Shown: positions 18,604 to 26,811 of the stretch, one piece after another | Numbering within the stretch: the stretch's first letter is position 1 | Layout: each line of letters begins with the position of its first letter | Origin: Rhodoplanes tepidamans | Lineage (GTDB): Bacteria; Pseudomonadota; Alphaproteobacteria; Rhizobiales; Xanthobacteraceae | DNA: 64,000 bases | Reading direction: 5' to 3' | Assembly (NCBI RefSeq): GCF_030813915.1 | Contig: NZ_JAUSUJ010000022.1 | Span: forward strand, 59,905 to 123,904 | Program-made: the position numbers and the translations under genes | The notes under the pieces: generated by a model | The model's database searches: none | What the model was told of the DNA's origin: nothing | The model's input: the letters and a program-made list of their open reading frames with translations, nothing else

Positions 18604-19263
18604 ATGGCCAGCGCACGCGCCAAGGTGGCGATCCTGATCTCGGGGCGCGGCTCCAACATGGCGGCGCTGATCGAGGCGGCCGCCGACCCCGCCTTCCCGG
18701 CCGAGATCGCCCTCGTCGTCTCCAACCGGCCGGACGCCGCCGGGCTCGTGCGCGCGGCCGCCGCGGGGATCCCGACCAAGGTCGTCGACCACAAGGATTT
18801 CGGCAAGGATCGCGAGGCCTTCGAGCGGGCTCTGGACACGGTGCTCCAGGAGCACAGCATCGCCATTCTGTGCCTCGCCGGCTTCATGCGGCTGCTGACG
18901 CCGTGGTTCGTCGGGCGCTGGGAGGGGCGGATGATCAATGTCCACCCGGCCCTGCTGCCGTCGTTCAAGGGGCTCGACACCCACGCCCGGGCGCTCGCCG
19001 CCGGGGTGCGGCTGCACGGCGCCACCGTCCATCTGGTGGTGCCGGAGATGGACTCGGGACCGATCATCGTGCAGGGCGCCGTGCCGATCGGCGACGACGA
19101 CACCGAGGCGACCCTGGCGGCCCGGGTGCTGGCGGTCGAGCACCGCATCTACCCGCTGGCGCTGCGCTGGCTCGCCGAGGGCCGGATCACGGTCGAGGCC
19201 GGCCGCTGCCGCATCGCCGGCGCCGCGGCTCCCGACGGCGCGATCGTTGCTCCGACGGTGTGA
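18604..19263 (+). CDS. purN: Phosphoribosylglycinamide formyltransferase
   Basis: This 219-residue enzyme transfers a formyl group from 10-formyltetrahydrofolate to GAR in purine synthesis. It has the substrate loop ILISGRGSNMAAL at residue 10 and the catalytic Asn, His and Asp in MINVHPALLPSF and EMDSGPIIVQG. It is the second gene of the purM-purN operon. Its stop codon lies inside a perfect 22-bp palindrome that probably ends the transcript. Confidence 0.98.
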   Translation: MASARAKVAILISGRGSNMAALIEAAADPAFPAEIALVVSNRPDAAGLVRAAAAGIPTKVVDHKDFGKDREAFERALDTVLQEHSIAILCLAGFMRLLTPWFVGRWEGRMINVHPALLPSFKGLDTHARALAAGVRLHGATVHLVVPEMDSGPIIVQGAVPIGDDDTEATLAARVLAVEHRIYPLALRWLAEGRITVEAGRCRIAGAAAPDGAIVAPTV

Positions 19264-19282
19264 CGGCCGGCGCCGGCCGTCA
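19261..19282. terminator. Perfect palindrome spanning the purN stop codon
   Basis: The 22 bases are a perfect palindrome with 11-base arms (left arm TGACGGCCGGC) starting at the purN stop codon. It could fold into a very stable hairpin and stop transcription of purM-purN. There is no T-run after it, so it may act as an RNA 3' end stabiliser or with Rho. Confidence 0.45.
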
Positions 19283-19341
19283 CAGGGCCGCCACGACGAC
19301 CGGCAAGATGGCACCGTGTCGTCGATCCCCCGAGGAATTCC

Positions 19342-20070
19342 ATGATCACGCTGTACGGCTTCGGCCCCGCCTTCGGGCTGCCCGACCCGAGCCCGTTCGT
19401 CACCAAGGCGGAGACGCTGCTGAAGATGGCGGCGGTGCCCTACCGCACCGCGCCCGGCAATCTGCGCAAGGCACCGAAGGGCAAGTTGCCCTACATCGAC
19501 GACGACGGCGCCGTGATCGCCGATTCGACCTTCATCCGCTGGCACCTCGAGACCAAGTACGGGCTCGCCCTCGACCGGTCCCTCTCCGACCCCGAGCGCG
19601 CCGTCGCCTGGGCGTTCGAGAAGATGATCGAGGAGCACCTGTACTGGGCCTTCGTCCACGCCCGCTGGGTCGACGACGCCAATTTCGACCGCGGGCCCCG
19701 CCAGTTCTTCGCCGCCGTGCCGGCCCCGATGCGACCGCTGGTGATCGCCTTCGTCCGCCGCAGCGTCCGGCGCGACCTGCATGCCCAGGGCCTGTCGCGC
19801 CATTCGGCCGACGAGTTGCTGCGGCTCGGCACCCGCTCGATCGACGCGGTCGCCGACTATCTCGGCACCAAGCCGTTCTTCATGGGGGACGAGCCGACCG
19901 CGGTCGACGCCACCGTGTTCGCCTTCATGGCGGGAGCGCTGTGCCCGCAGTTCATCACGCCGCTGCGCACCGCGGCGGAGCGCCACGACAATCTGCGCGG
20001 CTATGTCGGGCGGATGGCGGCGCGCTGGTTCCCCGACTACCCGGAGCTGGTGGGGCCGCGGCCGGCGTGA
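19342..20070 (+). CDS. Glutathione S-transferase-like protein of the metaxin/FAX type
   Basis: This 242-residue protein has an N-terminal thioredoxin-like domain that starts ITLYGFGPAFGLPDPSPFV, with KAPKGKLPYIDDDGAVIADSTF as the cis-proline and Asp-Ser region. The C-terminal helical domain contains FMGDEPTAVDATVFAFM. The order and the CaiB-length insert between the domains resemble failed-axon-connections/metaxin-type GST homologues common in proteobacteria rather than classical detoxifying enzymes. Function in bacteria is not established. The ATG at 19342 has CGAGGAATTCC upstream, giving AGGA at a workable distance. It faces the cold-shock gene, whose terminator lies between them. Confidence 0.85.
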   Translation: MITLYGFGPAFGLPDPSPFVTKAETLLKMAAVPYRTAPGNLRKAPKGKLPYIDDDGAVIADSTFIRWHLETKYGLALDRSLSDPERAVAWAFEKMIEEHLYWAFVHARWVDDANFDRGPRQFFAAVPAPMRPLVIAFVRRSVRRDLHAQGLSRHSADELLRLGTRSIDAVADYLGTKPFFMGDEPTAVDATVFAFMAGALCPQFITPLRTAAERHDNLRGYVGRMAARWFPDYPELVGPRPA

Positions 20071-20123
20071 GCGGCCCGGGGACGCGCGCGGGCAGGACGT
20101 GCGGACGACGACTCGCAGGCAAG

Positions 20124-20149
20124 AAAAAACCCCCGGGGTGAACCGGGGG
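20124..20149 (-). terminator. Rho-independent terminator of the cold-shock gene
   Basis: Read on the minus strand, a GC stem (CCCCCGG with CCGGGGG, six-base loop) at 20149-20130 is followed at once by six T residues (20129-20124). This is a textbook intrinsic terminator about 45 bases after the csp stop codon. It would also partly stop transcripts from the facing gene. Confidence 0.88.
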
Positions 20150-20192
20150 CTACGGGACGCACCCGCAAGCCGGGCGAAGCCGGCCGGGCCGC

Positions 20193-20396
20193 TTACGCGA
20201 CCTTGAGGTTCTCCGCGGAGGTCTTGCCGCGGTTGGTGACGAGCTCGTACTCGATCACCTGACCTTCATTCAGGGTGCTGAGACCGGCCCGCTCGACTGC
20301 CGAGATGTGGACGAAGACGTCCTTCTCGCCGGTCGACGGCCGGATGAACCCATAGCCCTTCGTGGGGTTGAACCATTTGACGGTGCCTTTTTGCAT
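20193..20396 (-). CDS. Cold-shock domain protein (CspA family)
   Basis: This 67-residue single OB-fold protein binds single-stranded RNA and DNA. The two nucleic-acid binding motifs are present as KGYGFI and DVFVHI. The start MQKGTVKWFNPTKGYGFI is typical of the family, and the ATG has AGGAG seven bases ahead. It acts as an RNA chaperone, in many alphaproteobacteria during cold or stationary phase. The gene has a leader of possibly 200 bases (see the gap entry), as cold-regulated members do, and a strong intrinsic terminator. Confidence 0.97.
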   Translation of the reverse strand: MQKGTVKWFNPTKGYGFIRPSTGEKDVFVHISAVERAGLSTLNEGQVIEYELVTNRGKTSAENLKVA

Positions 20397-20970
20397 CGTC
20401 GGTCTCCTGATCAAAGTCTGACGTCGCGATGGACGCGTGGTGGCCACGATGCAATCGCTTGCACCCCGCGTAACAACCTGGATTTTGGGGAGATCCGAAA
20501 CGTTGGCGTCGTTCAACGCTGCGCGGCCGGAACGGCCAAAAACCGATTGCCTCAACCAGATAACGACAGATCGGCGACAGACGCAAGTTGAAATAGACAT
20601 AGCCCGAGGCGGATGTACTTCAAAAACGCATGTGTAGTCCGATCTTTACGCGTGAGATGATCTTGCTGCAGCGCATCAAAGTCCGGCCGCGAGTTCGCCT
20701 CGGCCGCGAATGGCGGGCGTAAAGGGGACTTTACAGCAGTACCGCGGGGGCGGCCCGCCACCGTAGAAATACCCCCCCAGGTGCACGGCTACAGGATGTC
20801 GCAGGGGCGCGGTATGGTGTTGTGCCCCCGAGTTCCAATCCTCGCAAAATGAACAGAACTCGAGCCATAGTCTTCGCGTTTCCCCGGGGCCGTGTTTTGC
20901 TTTCTCCGGCCGTCGGATGCGCGATCGACCTCGGAAAGAGCGGGAGCATGGCCGGGTCCCGGAGACTCCG
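20397..20970. other. 574-base gap: csp leader and divergent promoter region
   Basis: No gene is supported here. Near the csp gene, the minus strand has a possible promoter, TTGCGT-N17-TTATCT at about 20589-20561, and a second, TTGAAG-N16-TATGTC, slightly further up; either would give an untranslated leader of more than 150 bases. A small hairpin with arms GTAAAG and CTTTAC sits at 20719-20734 in the middle of the gap. The half nearer 20970 is likely the control region of the small membrane protein. No riboswitch is recognised. Confidence 0.4.
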
Positions 20971-21300
20971 ATGGCTCCTGTGAAGACGGCACCGGGCTGG
21001 CACAAGCCGGCCCTTCGAATGCCGCGTCTGGCGCTGCTGCTCGCCGTCCTGTCGGCGGCCGTCACGGTGCCGCTCGCGCTGTTCGCGTGGCTGATGCCCC
21101 CCACCGTCGTGATGTCCTGCTTCGCCCTGCTCTCCGTCGTGTTCGCCGCGGCGCTGGCGGTCGCCGACCGCATCGCCGGACCGCAGCGACAGGCCGACCA
21201 GCCGACCCTTCGCGACATCGCCGGCGCCTTCGCGCTGGCCGCCGCGACGGCCTCGGTGCTGGCCGACATCGACGACACGGCCCGCTGGCTCGGGCTCTGA
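20971..21300 (+). CDS. Small membrane protein of unknown function
   Basis: This is a 109-residue protein with two clear transmembrane helices (LALLLAVLSAAVTVPLALFA and VVMSCFALLSVVFAAALAVA), a short polar loop, and a C-terminal amphipathic stretch (LRDIAGAFALAAATASVLAD). I do not recognise a family; similar small proteins are scattered in Rhizobiales. The ATG at 20971 is preceded by GGAG seven bases upstream, which decides it over in-frame starts further up. It ends 147 bases before a cation-transporting ATPase on the same strand, so it may be an accessory subunit, though that is only suggested by position. Confidence 0.65.
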   Translation: MAPVKTAPGWHKPALRMPRLALLLAVLSAAVTVPLALFAWLMPPTVVMSCFALLSVVFAAALAVADRIAGPQRQADQPTLRDIAGAFALAAATASVLADIDDTARWLGL

Positions 21301-21447
21301 TCCGGGGCGACCGCCCCGGCGGTCGCCGGCTGCCCCTCCGCACGGCCAGCGAGTGCCGCCGTGACCAGAGACGCTCCATTGTCGCCCGTTCGCTCCGGCG
21401 CCCGGCCCCTGCCGGACGCCGTGCCCGGGCATTCGAAAGCTGCTGCA

Positions 21448-24399
21448 ATGAACAAGCCCTATCCCGCTCCCGCCGCGCCCGCATCCGCGTCCGACCGGGG
21501 CGGATCACCCCTGCCCGGTTCCGCGCCCGCCGCCGGCGCCGCCGTCGCGCCGCCGCACCGGCTGCCCGTCGCCGCCGTCGTCGCCGGCCTCGGGTCCGAC
21601 GCTGCCCGCGGGCTGACGCGCGCCGAGGCCGAGCGCCGCATCGCCGAATACGGCGAGAACCGCCTGAAGTCGGCGCCCGAGACGCCGTGGTGGCGGCGCC
21701 TCGCCGAGCAGTTCCAGGACTTCCTGGTGATCATCCTGCTGGTCGCCACGGTGATCTCCGGCCTCGAATGGCTGCTGCAGGAGCCCCGCGAGTCGGCCCT
21801 GCCCTACGAGGCGATCGTCATCATGGCGATCGTGCTGCTCAACGCGCTGCTGGGCTTCGTCCAGGAGGCGCGCGCCGAGAAGTCGGTGCGCGCCCTGATG
21901 GCGCTCGCGGCGCCCGAATCGACCGTGGTGCGCGACGGCGAGCGCCAGCGCATCCCGGCGCACGACATCGTCCCGGGCGACGTGCTGCTGGTGGAGGCCG
22001 GCGACCGCATCCCGGCCGACGCGCGGGTGATCGAGGACGCCAACCTGCGCACCGACGAGGCGGCCCTCACCGGCGAGAGCGTGCCGGTGGTCAAGGACGC
22101 CGCCGCGATCGACCACGATGTCGGGCTCGGCGACCGCCGGAACATGCTCTATGCCGGCACCACGGCCACCTACGGGCGCGGCCGCGCCATCGTGGTGGCG
22201 ACCGGCATGGGCACCGAGGTCGGCAAGATCGCCGAGCTGATCGAAGGCGCCGAGAAGCAGGCGACGCCGCTGCAGAAGGAGCTCGACCGCACCGGCAAGC
22301 GGCTCTCCATCATCATGCTGGTGATCTGCGGCGTGGTCTTCGCGACCGGCCTGCTGAAGAACCCGGTCACCGATCTCGACGCCATCCTGGGCCTGTTCCT
22401 GTTCGCCGTCGCCCTCGCGGTCGCGGCGATTCCCGAGGCGCTGCCGGCGATCGTCACGGTCGGGCTCAGCCTCGGCGTGCGCCGGATGGCGCAGAGCAAC
22501 GCGATCGTCCGCAAGCTCCCGGCGGTCGAGACCCTCGGCGCCGCCACGGTGATCTGCAGCGACAAGACCGGCACGCTGACCCGCAACGAGATGACGGTGC
22601 GCACCGTGCTGGCCGGCGACGCCGTGGTCGACGTCTCCGGCAGCGGCTACGTGCCGGAGGGCGAGTTCACGGTGGCCGGCGAGCCGCTGGCGAGCCGGCC
22701 GGACGTCCAGGAGGCGGTGGTGCGAACCCTGCAGGCCGCCGCGCTGGTCAACGACGCGACGCTCGCGTCGCGCGAGGGACGCTGGCTGGTGCAGGGCGAC
22801 CCGACCGAGGGCGCCCTGGTGGTCGCGGCCCGCAAGGCGGGACTGACCGAGGCGGCGCTCGCGGCGATGCCGCGCATCGCCGAGATCCCCTTCACCTCGG
22901 AGCGCAAGCGCCACGCCACCCTGCACGCCGACCGCGCCCGGCCCGGCGAGCTGACCCTGTGCGTCAAGGGCGCCCCCGAGGTGCTGCTGCCGCGCTGCCG
23001 CGAGATCTTCGACGGCCGCCGCAGCGTGGCGCTGGACGACGCCGGCCGCGCCGCCGTGGCCGAGCGCAACGACGCGCTCGCCGCGCAGGCGCTGCGCACG
23101 CTCGCCGTCGCCACCCGCACCATCCGGGCCGAGACGCTCGGGCTGGACCCGGCCGCCATCGCGGCCGGGACGACGGGCGACGTCGAGTTGCCCGAGGACA
23201 TCGAGGACGATCTCGTTCTCGTCGGCCTCGTCGGCATGATCGACCCGCCGCGCGCCGAGGCCAAGGACGCGGTGGCGACCGCCAGGCGGGCCCACATCCG
23301 CACCGTGATGATCACGGGCGACCACCCGGCGACCGCCGAGGCGATCGCCCGCGAACTCGCCATCGTCGAGCCCGGCACCCGGGTCGTCACCGGCGCCGAA
23401 CTGCGGCGGACGAGCGACGCCGAACTCGACCGCATCGTCGAGGCCGTGCGGGTGTTCGCCCGCGTCGACCCCGACCACAAGCTGCGCATCGTCGAGGCGC
23501 TGCAGCGGCGCGGCCACATCGTCGCGATGACGGGCGACGGCATCAACGACGCCCCCGCCCTGAAGACCGCCAATATCGGCGTGGCGATGGGCATCACCGG
23601 CACGGACGTCTCCAAGGAGGCGGCCGACATGGTCCTCACCGACGACAACTTCGCGAGCATCGTCAAGGCCATCGAGGAAGGCCGCGGAATCTTCGACAAC
23701 ATCCGCAAGTACCTGATCTACCTGCTGTCCTCGAACGCGGGCGAGCTCCTCACCATGTTCGCCGGGGTGATGTTCGCCGGTCTCCTCGGGCTCGCCTCGA
23801 CCAGCCACGGCCTGTTCCTGCCGCTGCTCGCCGCCCAGCTCCTGTGGATCAACCTGATCACAGACGGGCCACCCGCGCTGGCGCTCGGCGTCGATCCCAA
23901 GGACGCCGACGTGATGAGCCGCAAGCCGCGCCGGCGCGGTGCCGGCGTGATCGGCACGGCGGACTGGGTGCGCATCGCCGGCGTCGGCGCCGTCATGATG
24001 GTCGGCACGCTCGCCGTGCTGGACGCCTACTACCCGGGCGGCATGATCACGCTGTTCGCCCGCGAGGCGGCGCCGAACCCGGCCGACGAGGCCTATGCCC
24101 GCACCATGGCGTTCACGACGCTGATGATGTTCCAGCTGTTCAACGTCTTCAACAGCCGCTCCGGGCACCGCAGCGCGTTCGTCGGGCTGTTCGACAACCT
24201 CTGGCTCATCGGCGCGGTCGCGCTGTCGCTCCTCGCCCAGATCCTGGTGATCTACGCGCCGTTCATGCAGGCGGCCTTCCAGACCGTGTCGCTCGGCCTC
24301 GGCGACTGGCTGGTGGCGACCGCGGTCGGGGCGACGCTCCTCGTCGTGATGGAGATCGTCAAGCTGGTGCTGCGGCTGCGCGGGGTGGAGGAGGCGTGA
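21448..24399 (+). CDS. P2-type cation-transporting ATPase (calcium-ATPase-like)
   Basis: This is a 983-residue ten-helix membrane pump. It has the actuator motif LTGESVPV, the phosphorylation site CSDKTGTLTRNEM, the nucleotide-binding KGAPE and the hinge TGDGINDAPALKTANIGVAMG. Helix M4 reads IPEALPAIVTVGLSLG and helix M6 LLWINLITDGPPALALG, with the Asn and Asp expected of ion site I in SERCA-like pumps. An N-terminal cation-ATPase domain (GLTRAEAERRIAEYGENRL) follows a low-complexity Pro/Ala head. Calcium export is most likely, but PMA1/sodium-type transport cannot be excluded. The ATG at 21448 gives the normal start; a GTG at 21361 would add 29 residues. Confidence 0.93.
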   Translation: MNKPYPAPAAPASASDRGGSPLPGSAPAAGAAVAPPHRLPVAAVVAGLGSDAARGLTRAEAERRIAEYGENRLKSAPETPWWRRLAEQFQDFLVIILLVATVISGLEWLLQEPRESALPYEAIVIMAIVLLNALLGFVQEARAEKSVRALMALAAPESTVVRDGERQRIPAHDIVPGDVLLVEAGDRIPADARVIEDANLRTDEAALTGESVPVVKDAAAIDHDVGLGDRRNMLYAGTTATYGRGRAIVVATGMGTEVGKIAELIEGAEKQATPLQKELDRTGKRLSIIMLVICGVVFATGLLKNPVTDLDAILGLFLFAVALAVAAIPEALPAIVTVGLSLGVRRMAQSNAIVRKLPAVETLGAATVICSDKTGTLTRNEMTVRTVLAGDAVVDVSGSGYVPEGEFTVAGEPLASRPDVQEAVVRTLQAAALVNDATLASREGRWLVQGDPTEGALVVAARKAGLTEAALAAMPRIAEIPFTSERKRHATLHADRARPGELTLCVKGAPEVLLPRCREIFDGRRSVALDDAGRAAVAERNDALAAQALRTLAVATRTIRAETLGLDPAAIAAGTTGDVELPEDIEDDLVLVGLVGMIDPPRAEAKDAVATARRAHIRTVMITGDHPATAEAIARELAIVEPGTRVVTGAELRRTSDAELDRIVEAVRVFARVDPDHKLRIVEALQRRGHIVAMTGDGINDAPALKTANIGVAMGITGTDVSKEAADMVLTDDNFASIVKAIEEGRGIFDNIRKYLIYLLSSNAGELLTMFAGVMFAGLLGLASTSHGLFLPLLAAQLLWINLITDGPPALALGVDPKDADVMSRKPRRRGAGVIGTADWVRIAGVGAVMMVGTLAVLDAYYPGGMITLFAREAAPNPADEAYARTMAFTTLMMFQLFNVFNSRSGHRSAFVGLFDNLWLIGAVALSLLAQILVIYAPFMQAAFQTVSLGLGDWLVATAVGATLLVVMEIVKLVLRLRGVEEA

Positions 24400-24420
24400 G
24401 TCTCCGGCGAGCCGCCACGG

Positions 24421-24596
24421 CCGCCCCCTCTCCCCTCGCGGGAGAGGGGGCCCTCGCACAGCGAGGGCGGGAGAGGCGGCGGCCGCGGACGCGGAGCCTG
24501 CTGCGGCGGCCCCCCTCACCCGTCTCGCCGCGACGCGGCGATCCACCCTCTCGTCGCGCGATCGCGCGACCCGCGCGGGGAGAGGACGCGACCGAC
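24421..24596. repeat. CTCTCCC/GGGAGAG intergenic repeat, copy 1
   Basis: This non-coding block between the ATPase and terC is built from short inverted repeats: a stem CCCCCTCTCCC with GGGAGAGGGGG (24422-24448), CCCTCGC with GCGAGGG, and further CCCCTCACCC and GGGGAGAGG pieces. A related block lies at 55760-55893. Such elements are common and numerous in Rhizobiales chromosomes and are non-autonomous. Confidence 0.65.
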
Positions 24597-24602
24597 CAAG
24601 AA

Positions 24603-24631
24603 AAGGCGGCCCCGGAATCCGGGGCCGCCTT
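24603..24631 (-). terminator. Intrinsic terminator of terC (possibly bidirectional)
   Basis: A perfect 14-base stem with a one-base centre (left arm AAGGCGGCCCCGGA) lies 52 bases past the terC stop. On the minus strand it is followed by TTCTT, giving a workable intrinsic terminator; on the plus strand it is followed by GGTTTCG, so it may also slow transcripts from the ATPase gene. Confidence 0.75.
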
Positions 24632-24682
24632 GGTTTCGATGCGGGTCCCGGCGGCCATGTGCCGGGACCAAGGGAGCGAGAC

Positions 24683-25459
24683 TCAAGCCTCGTGCTTGGC
24701 CACGTCGGCGGCCCGGGCCAGCTTGGACCGTCGCCACAGGCCGCCCACCACCAGCACCAGCACGGCGCAGACCGCCGCGGCGGCGAGCTCGACCTGGTGG
24801 GCGCCCTCCGGACCGAACCGGCCGACCAGCAGCGGCTCGACGGCCGGATCGGTCGCCAGCACCTCGCCGGTGATCCAGCCGAGCAGCGCCGCACCGGCCC
24901 AGATGAGGATCGGGAAGCGGTCGAGCAGGCCCATGATCAGAGCGGCGCCGGCGATGATCAGCGGCACCGACACGGCGAGGCCGAAGATCAGCAGGAGCAG
25001 GCTGCCGCCGGCGGCGGCCGCGATCGCGATGACGTTGTCGAGGCTCATCACGATGTCGGCGATGGCGACCATGCGGACGGCGCGCCACAGATGGTCGGCC
25101 GCCTCCACCTCGCCATGCGATTCGTCGGGCACCAGCAGCTTGCAGGCGATGTAGAACAGCGCCAGCCCGCCGGCGATCTTCAGGTACGGCATCGTCATCA
25201 GCGAGGCGATGATGACCGTGAACACGATGCGCAGCCCGACCGCGACGCCGGCGCCCAGGATCATGCCCCAGAAGCGCTGCTTCGGCGGCAGGCTGCGGCA
25301 CGCCATGGCGATCACCACGGCGTTGTCGCCCGAGAGCAGGATGTTGATCCAGATGATCTTCCCGACCGCCACCCAGAAGGCGGGATGGGCCATCTCGGCC
25401 GCCCCGCTCTGCATCATGGCGCTCCACCAGGCCGGATTGAGATAGTCAGCCGCGATCAT
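24683..25459 (-). CDS. TerC-family integral membrane protein
   Basis: This 258-residue protein has seven hydrophobic helices. It contains the paired acidic motifs of the TerC family: INILLSGDNAVVIAM in an early helix and ADIVMSLDNVIAIAA in a later one, which are thought to bind metal (manganese in MeeF/MeeY-type exporters). The name comes from tellurite resistance, but no tellurite genes are near. The ATG at 25459 gives MIAADYLNPAWW; upstream in-frame codons are poor. Its position beside a P-type cation ATPase suggests a metal-homeostasis neighbourhood. No manganese riboswitch was seen in the 111 bases upstream. Confidence 0.9.
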   Translation of the reverse strand: MIAADYLNPAWWSAMMQSGAAEMAHPAFWVAVGKIIWINILLSGDNAVVIAMACRSLPPKQRFWGMILGAGVAVGLRIVFTVIIASLMTMPYLKIAGGLALFYIACKLLVPDESHGEVEAADHLWRAVRMVAIADIVMSLDNVIAIAAAAGGSLLLLIFGLAVSVPLIIAGAALIMGLLDRFPILIWAGAALLGWITGEVLATDPAVEPLLVGRFGPEGAHQVELAAAAVCAVLVLVVGGLWRRSKLARAADVAKHEA

Positions 25460-25570
25460 GGTCAGCCTCGCTGGCGGCCGGCGGGCTCCGCCGGTCCGCA
25501 CCTGTTCACCATATCTTCCTTAAGCCACAACCATAGCGCGACATTCAGCCCCGCCGGCCGGCTCCGAGCG

Positions 25571-25993
25571 TCAGCCGACGATCTCGTTGCCGGAGAAGAA
25601 CTGGGCGATCTCGATCGCCGCGGTCTCGGGGGCGTCCGAGCCGTGCACCGAATTCTCGCCGATCGACTTCGCGTGCGCCTTGCGGATGGTCCCCTCGGCC
25701 GCCTTGGACGGGTCGGTGGCGCCCATCAGCTCGCGATAGCGCGCGATGGCGTTGTCGCCTTCGAGCACCTGGACGACCACCGGGCCGGAGATCATGAAAT
25801 CCACCAGCTCGCCGAAAAACGGACGTTCGCGGTGGACGGCGTAAAACGTCTGCGCCTGCTCGCGGGTAATGCGGACCCGCTTCTGGGCGACGATACGGAG
25901 GCCGGACTGCTCGATCATCGCATTGATCGCGCCCGTCAGATTGCGGGCGGTGGCATCCGGCTTGATGATGGAAAAGGTGCGCTCGACGGCCAT
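25571..25993 (-). CDS. ndk: Nucleoside diphosphate kinase
   Basis: This 140-residue enzyme moves the terminal phosphate of ATP to other nucleoside diphosphates through a phosphohistidine. It begins [17 protein letters not shown] and has the active-site histidine in [18 protein letters not shown]. Length and motifs are fully standard. It stands alone, 111 bases upstream of terC on the same strand, with no shared operon obvious. The start ATG at 25993 has GGGGAG upstream on the minus strand. Confidence 0.98.
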   Translation of the reverse strand: MAVERTFSIIKPDATARNLTGAINAMIEQSGLRIVAQKRVRITREQAQTFYAVHRERPFFGELVDFMISGPVVVQVLEGDNAIARYRELMGATDPSKAAEGTIRKAHAKSIGENSVHGSDAPETAAIEIAQFFSGNEIVG

Positions 25994-26193
25994 GTTGACT
26001 CCCCTACACCGGCCCTAGCGTGCCGCGGCTTATACCCTCGGGGTAGAGCTTGCGACAATCGCCGGCCGTGCAGAGCAGCTATAATGGCACTGCTTGCGCA
26101 GCGGAACTCCCCGGCGCGCAGAAAATTCTGCCTTCGATCCGTACCAATGCGGCTCTACCCAGGGCTGCCGGAACGCCCAGGGGAGATGGTGGC

Positions 26194-26373
26194 ATGCGTG
26201 TCGTGTTTGCGTTCGTGTTGGGTTTCGCGGTCGCGGTCGGTGGCGCCTTCCTGCGCGACAGCACGATCGCGCCCAGCGACCGACCCTTCGTGAACTGGGA
26301 GGTCGTCAAGGAATCGACGGACTCCACCATGGTCAAGGTCCGCGAGCAGTGGGATCGCCTGACCGGCCGGTGA
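26194..26373 (+). CDS. Small single-pass membrane protein, unknown function
   Basis: This 59-residue protein is one hydrophobic helix (MRVVFAFVLGFAVAVGGAFL) followed by a polar tail ending in KVREQWDRLTG. The ATG at 26194 follows GGGGAG at a good distance, which decides it over an upstream in-frame start. I do not recognise a family. The pattern of a signal-anchor and short periplasmic or cytoplasmic tail is conserved-looking, and codon use is like the neighbours, so I believe it is expressed. It lies divergent from ndk. Confidence 0.6.
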   Translation: MRVVFAFVLGFAVAVGGAFLRDSTIAPSDRPFVNWEVVKESTDSTMVKVREQWDRLTGR

Positions 26374-26490
26374 GCCGCAGGCCCTGGCCGACAGGCGCAC
26401 CGCACGCGCCGACCACGCGCGGCGCCGACGCGCCGGCCGCGCTCCCGCCCGGCCGGCATGCCTCGGCCTGTTCCGTCCGGCCGCCTCGCG

Positions 26491-26724
26491 TCAGAGGTCG
26501 GCGGGCTCCCACTGTGCCATGGCGTCGTCGGAGACGAGGCTGAGGTGGACCTTGCCGTCCACCTCCTCGACCCAGGCGAGCGGAATCAGGTGGTGGCAGC
26601 CGCCCGCCTCCGGGCCGGTGCGGGCGAGCTTGATATGGTCGCCGTCGACGCGGTCGACCGTGCCGACCGGCAGGTCGTCGGCCCCGACCACATCCATGTG
26701 CGCCTGGATGTCGTTGTGCGGCAT
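26491..26724 (-). CDS. DUF2171 domain protein
   Basis: This 77-residue soluble protein is made of one small beta-rich domain (MDVVGADDLPVGTVDRVDGD, then HLIPLAWVEEVDGKVHLS) matching DUF2171, a PRC-barrel-like fold often found in stress-related alphaproteobacterial proteins. Its biochemical role is not known. An AGGAGG site sits just upstream of the ATG at 26724, one of the strongest in the window, suggesting high translation. It is divergent from the quinone oxidoreductase gene with an 87-base gap. Confidence 0.85.
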   Translation of the reverse strand: MPHNDIQAHMDVVGADDLPVGTVDRVDGDHIKLARTGPEAGGCHHLIPLAWVEEVDGKVHLSLVSDDAMAQWEPADL

Positions 26725-26811
26725 GGAGCCCTCCTGGATGATGCGCGGAGACAAATCGGCTGCCGCAGCGCCGGTTCCGGCGCAGGACGGCCGCCCGAAG
26801 GAGAGATCACG

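Noticed and set aside
25460..25570. Possible manganese (yybP-ykoY) riboswitch before terC
   Set aside because: TerC genes often have one, but I could not find the conserved loop sequences in the short leader.
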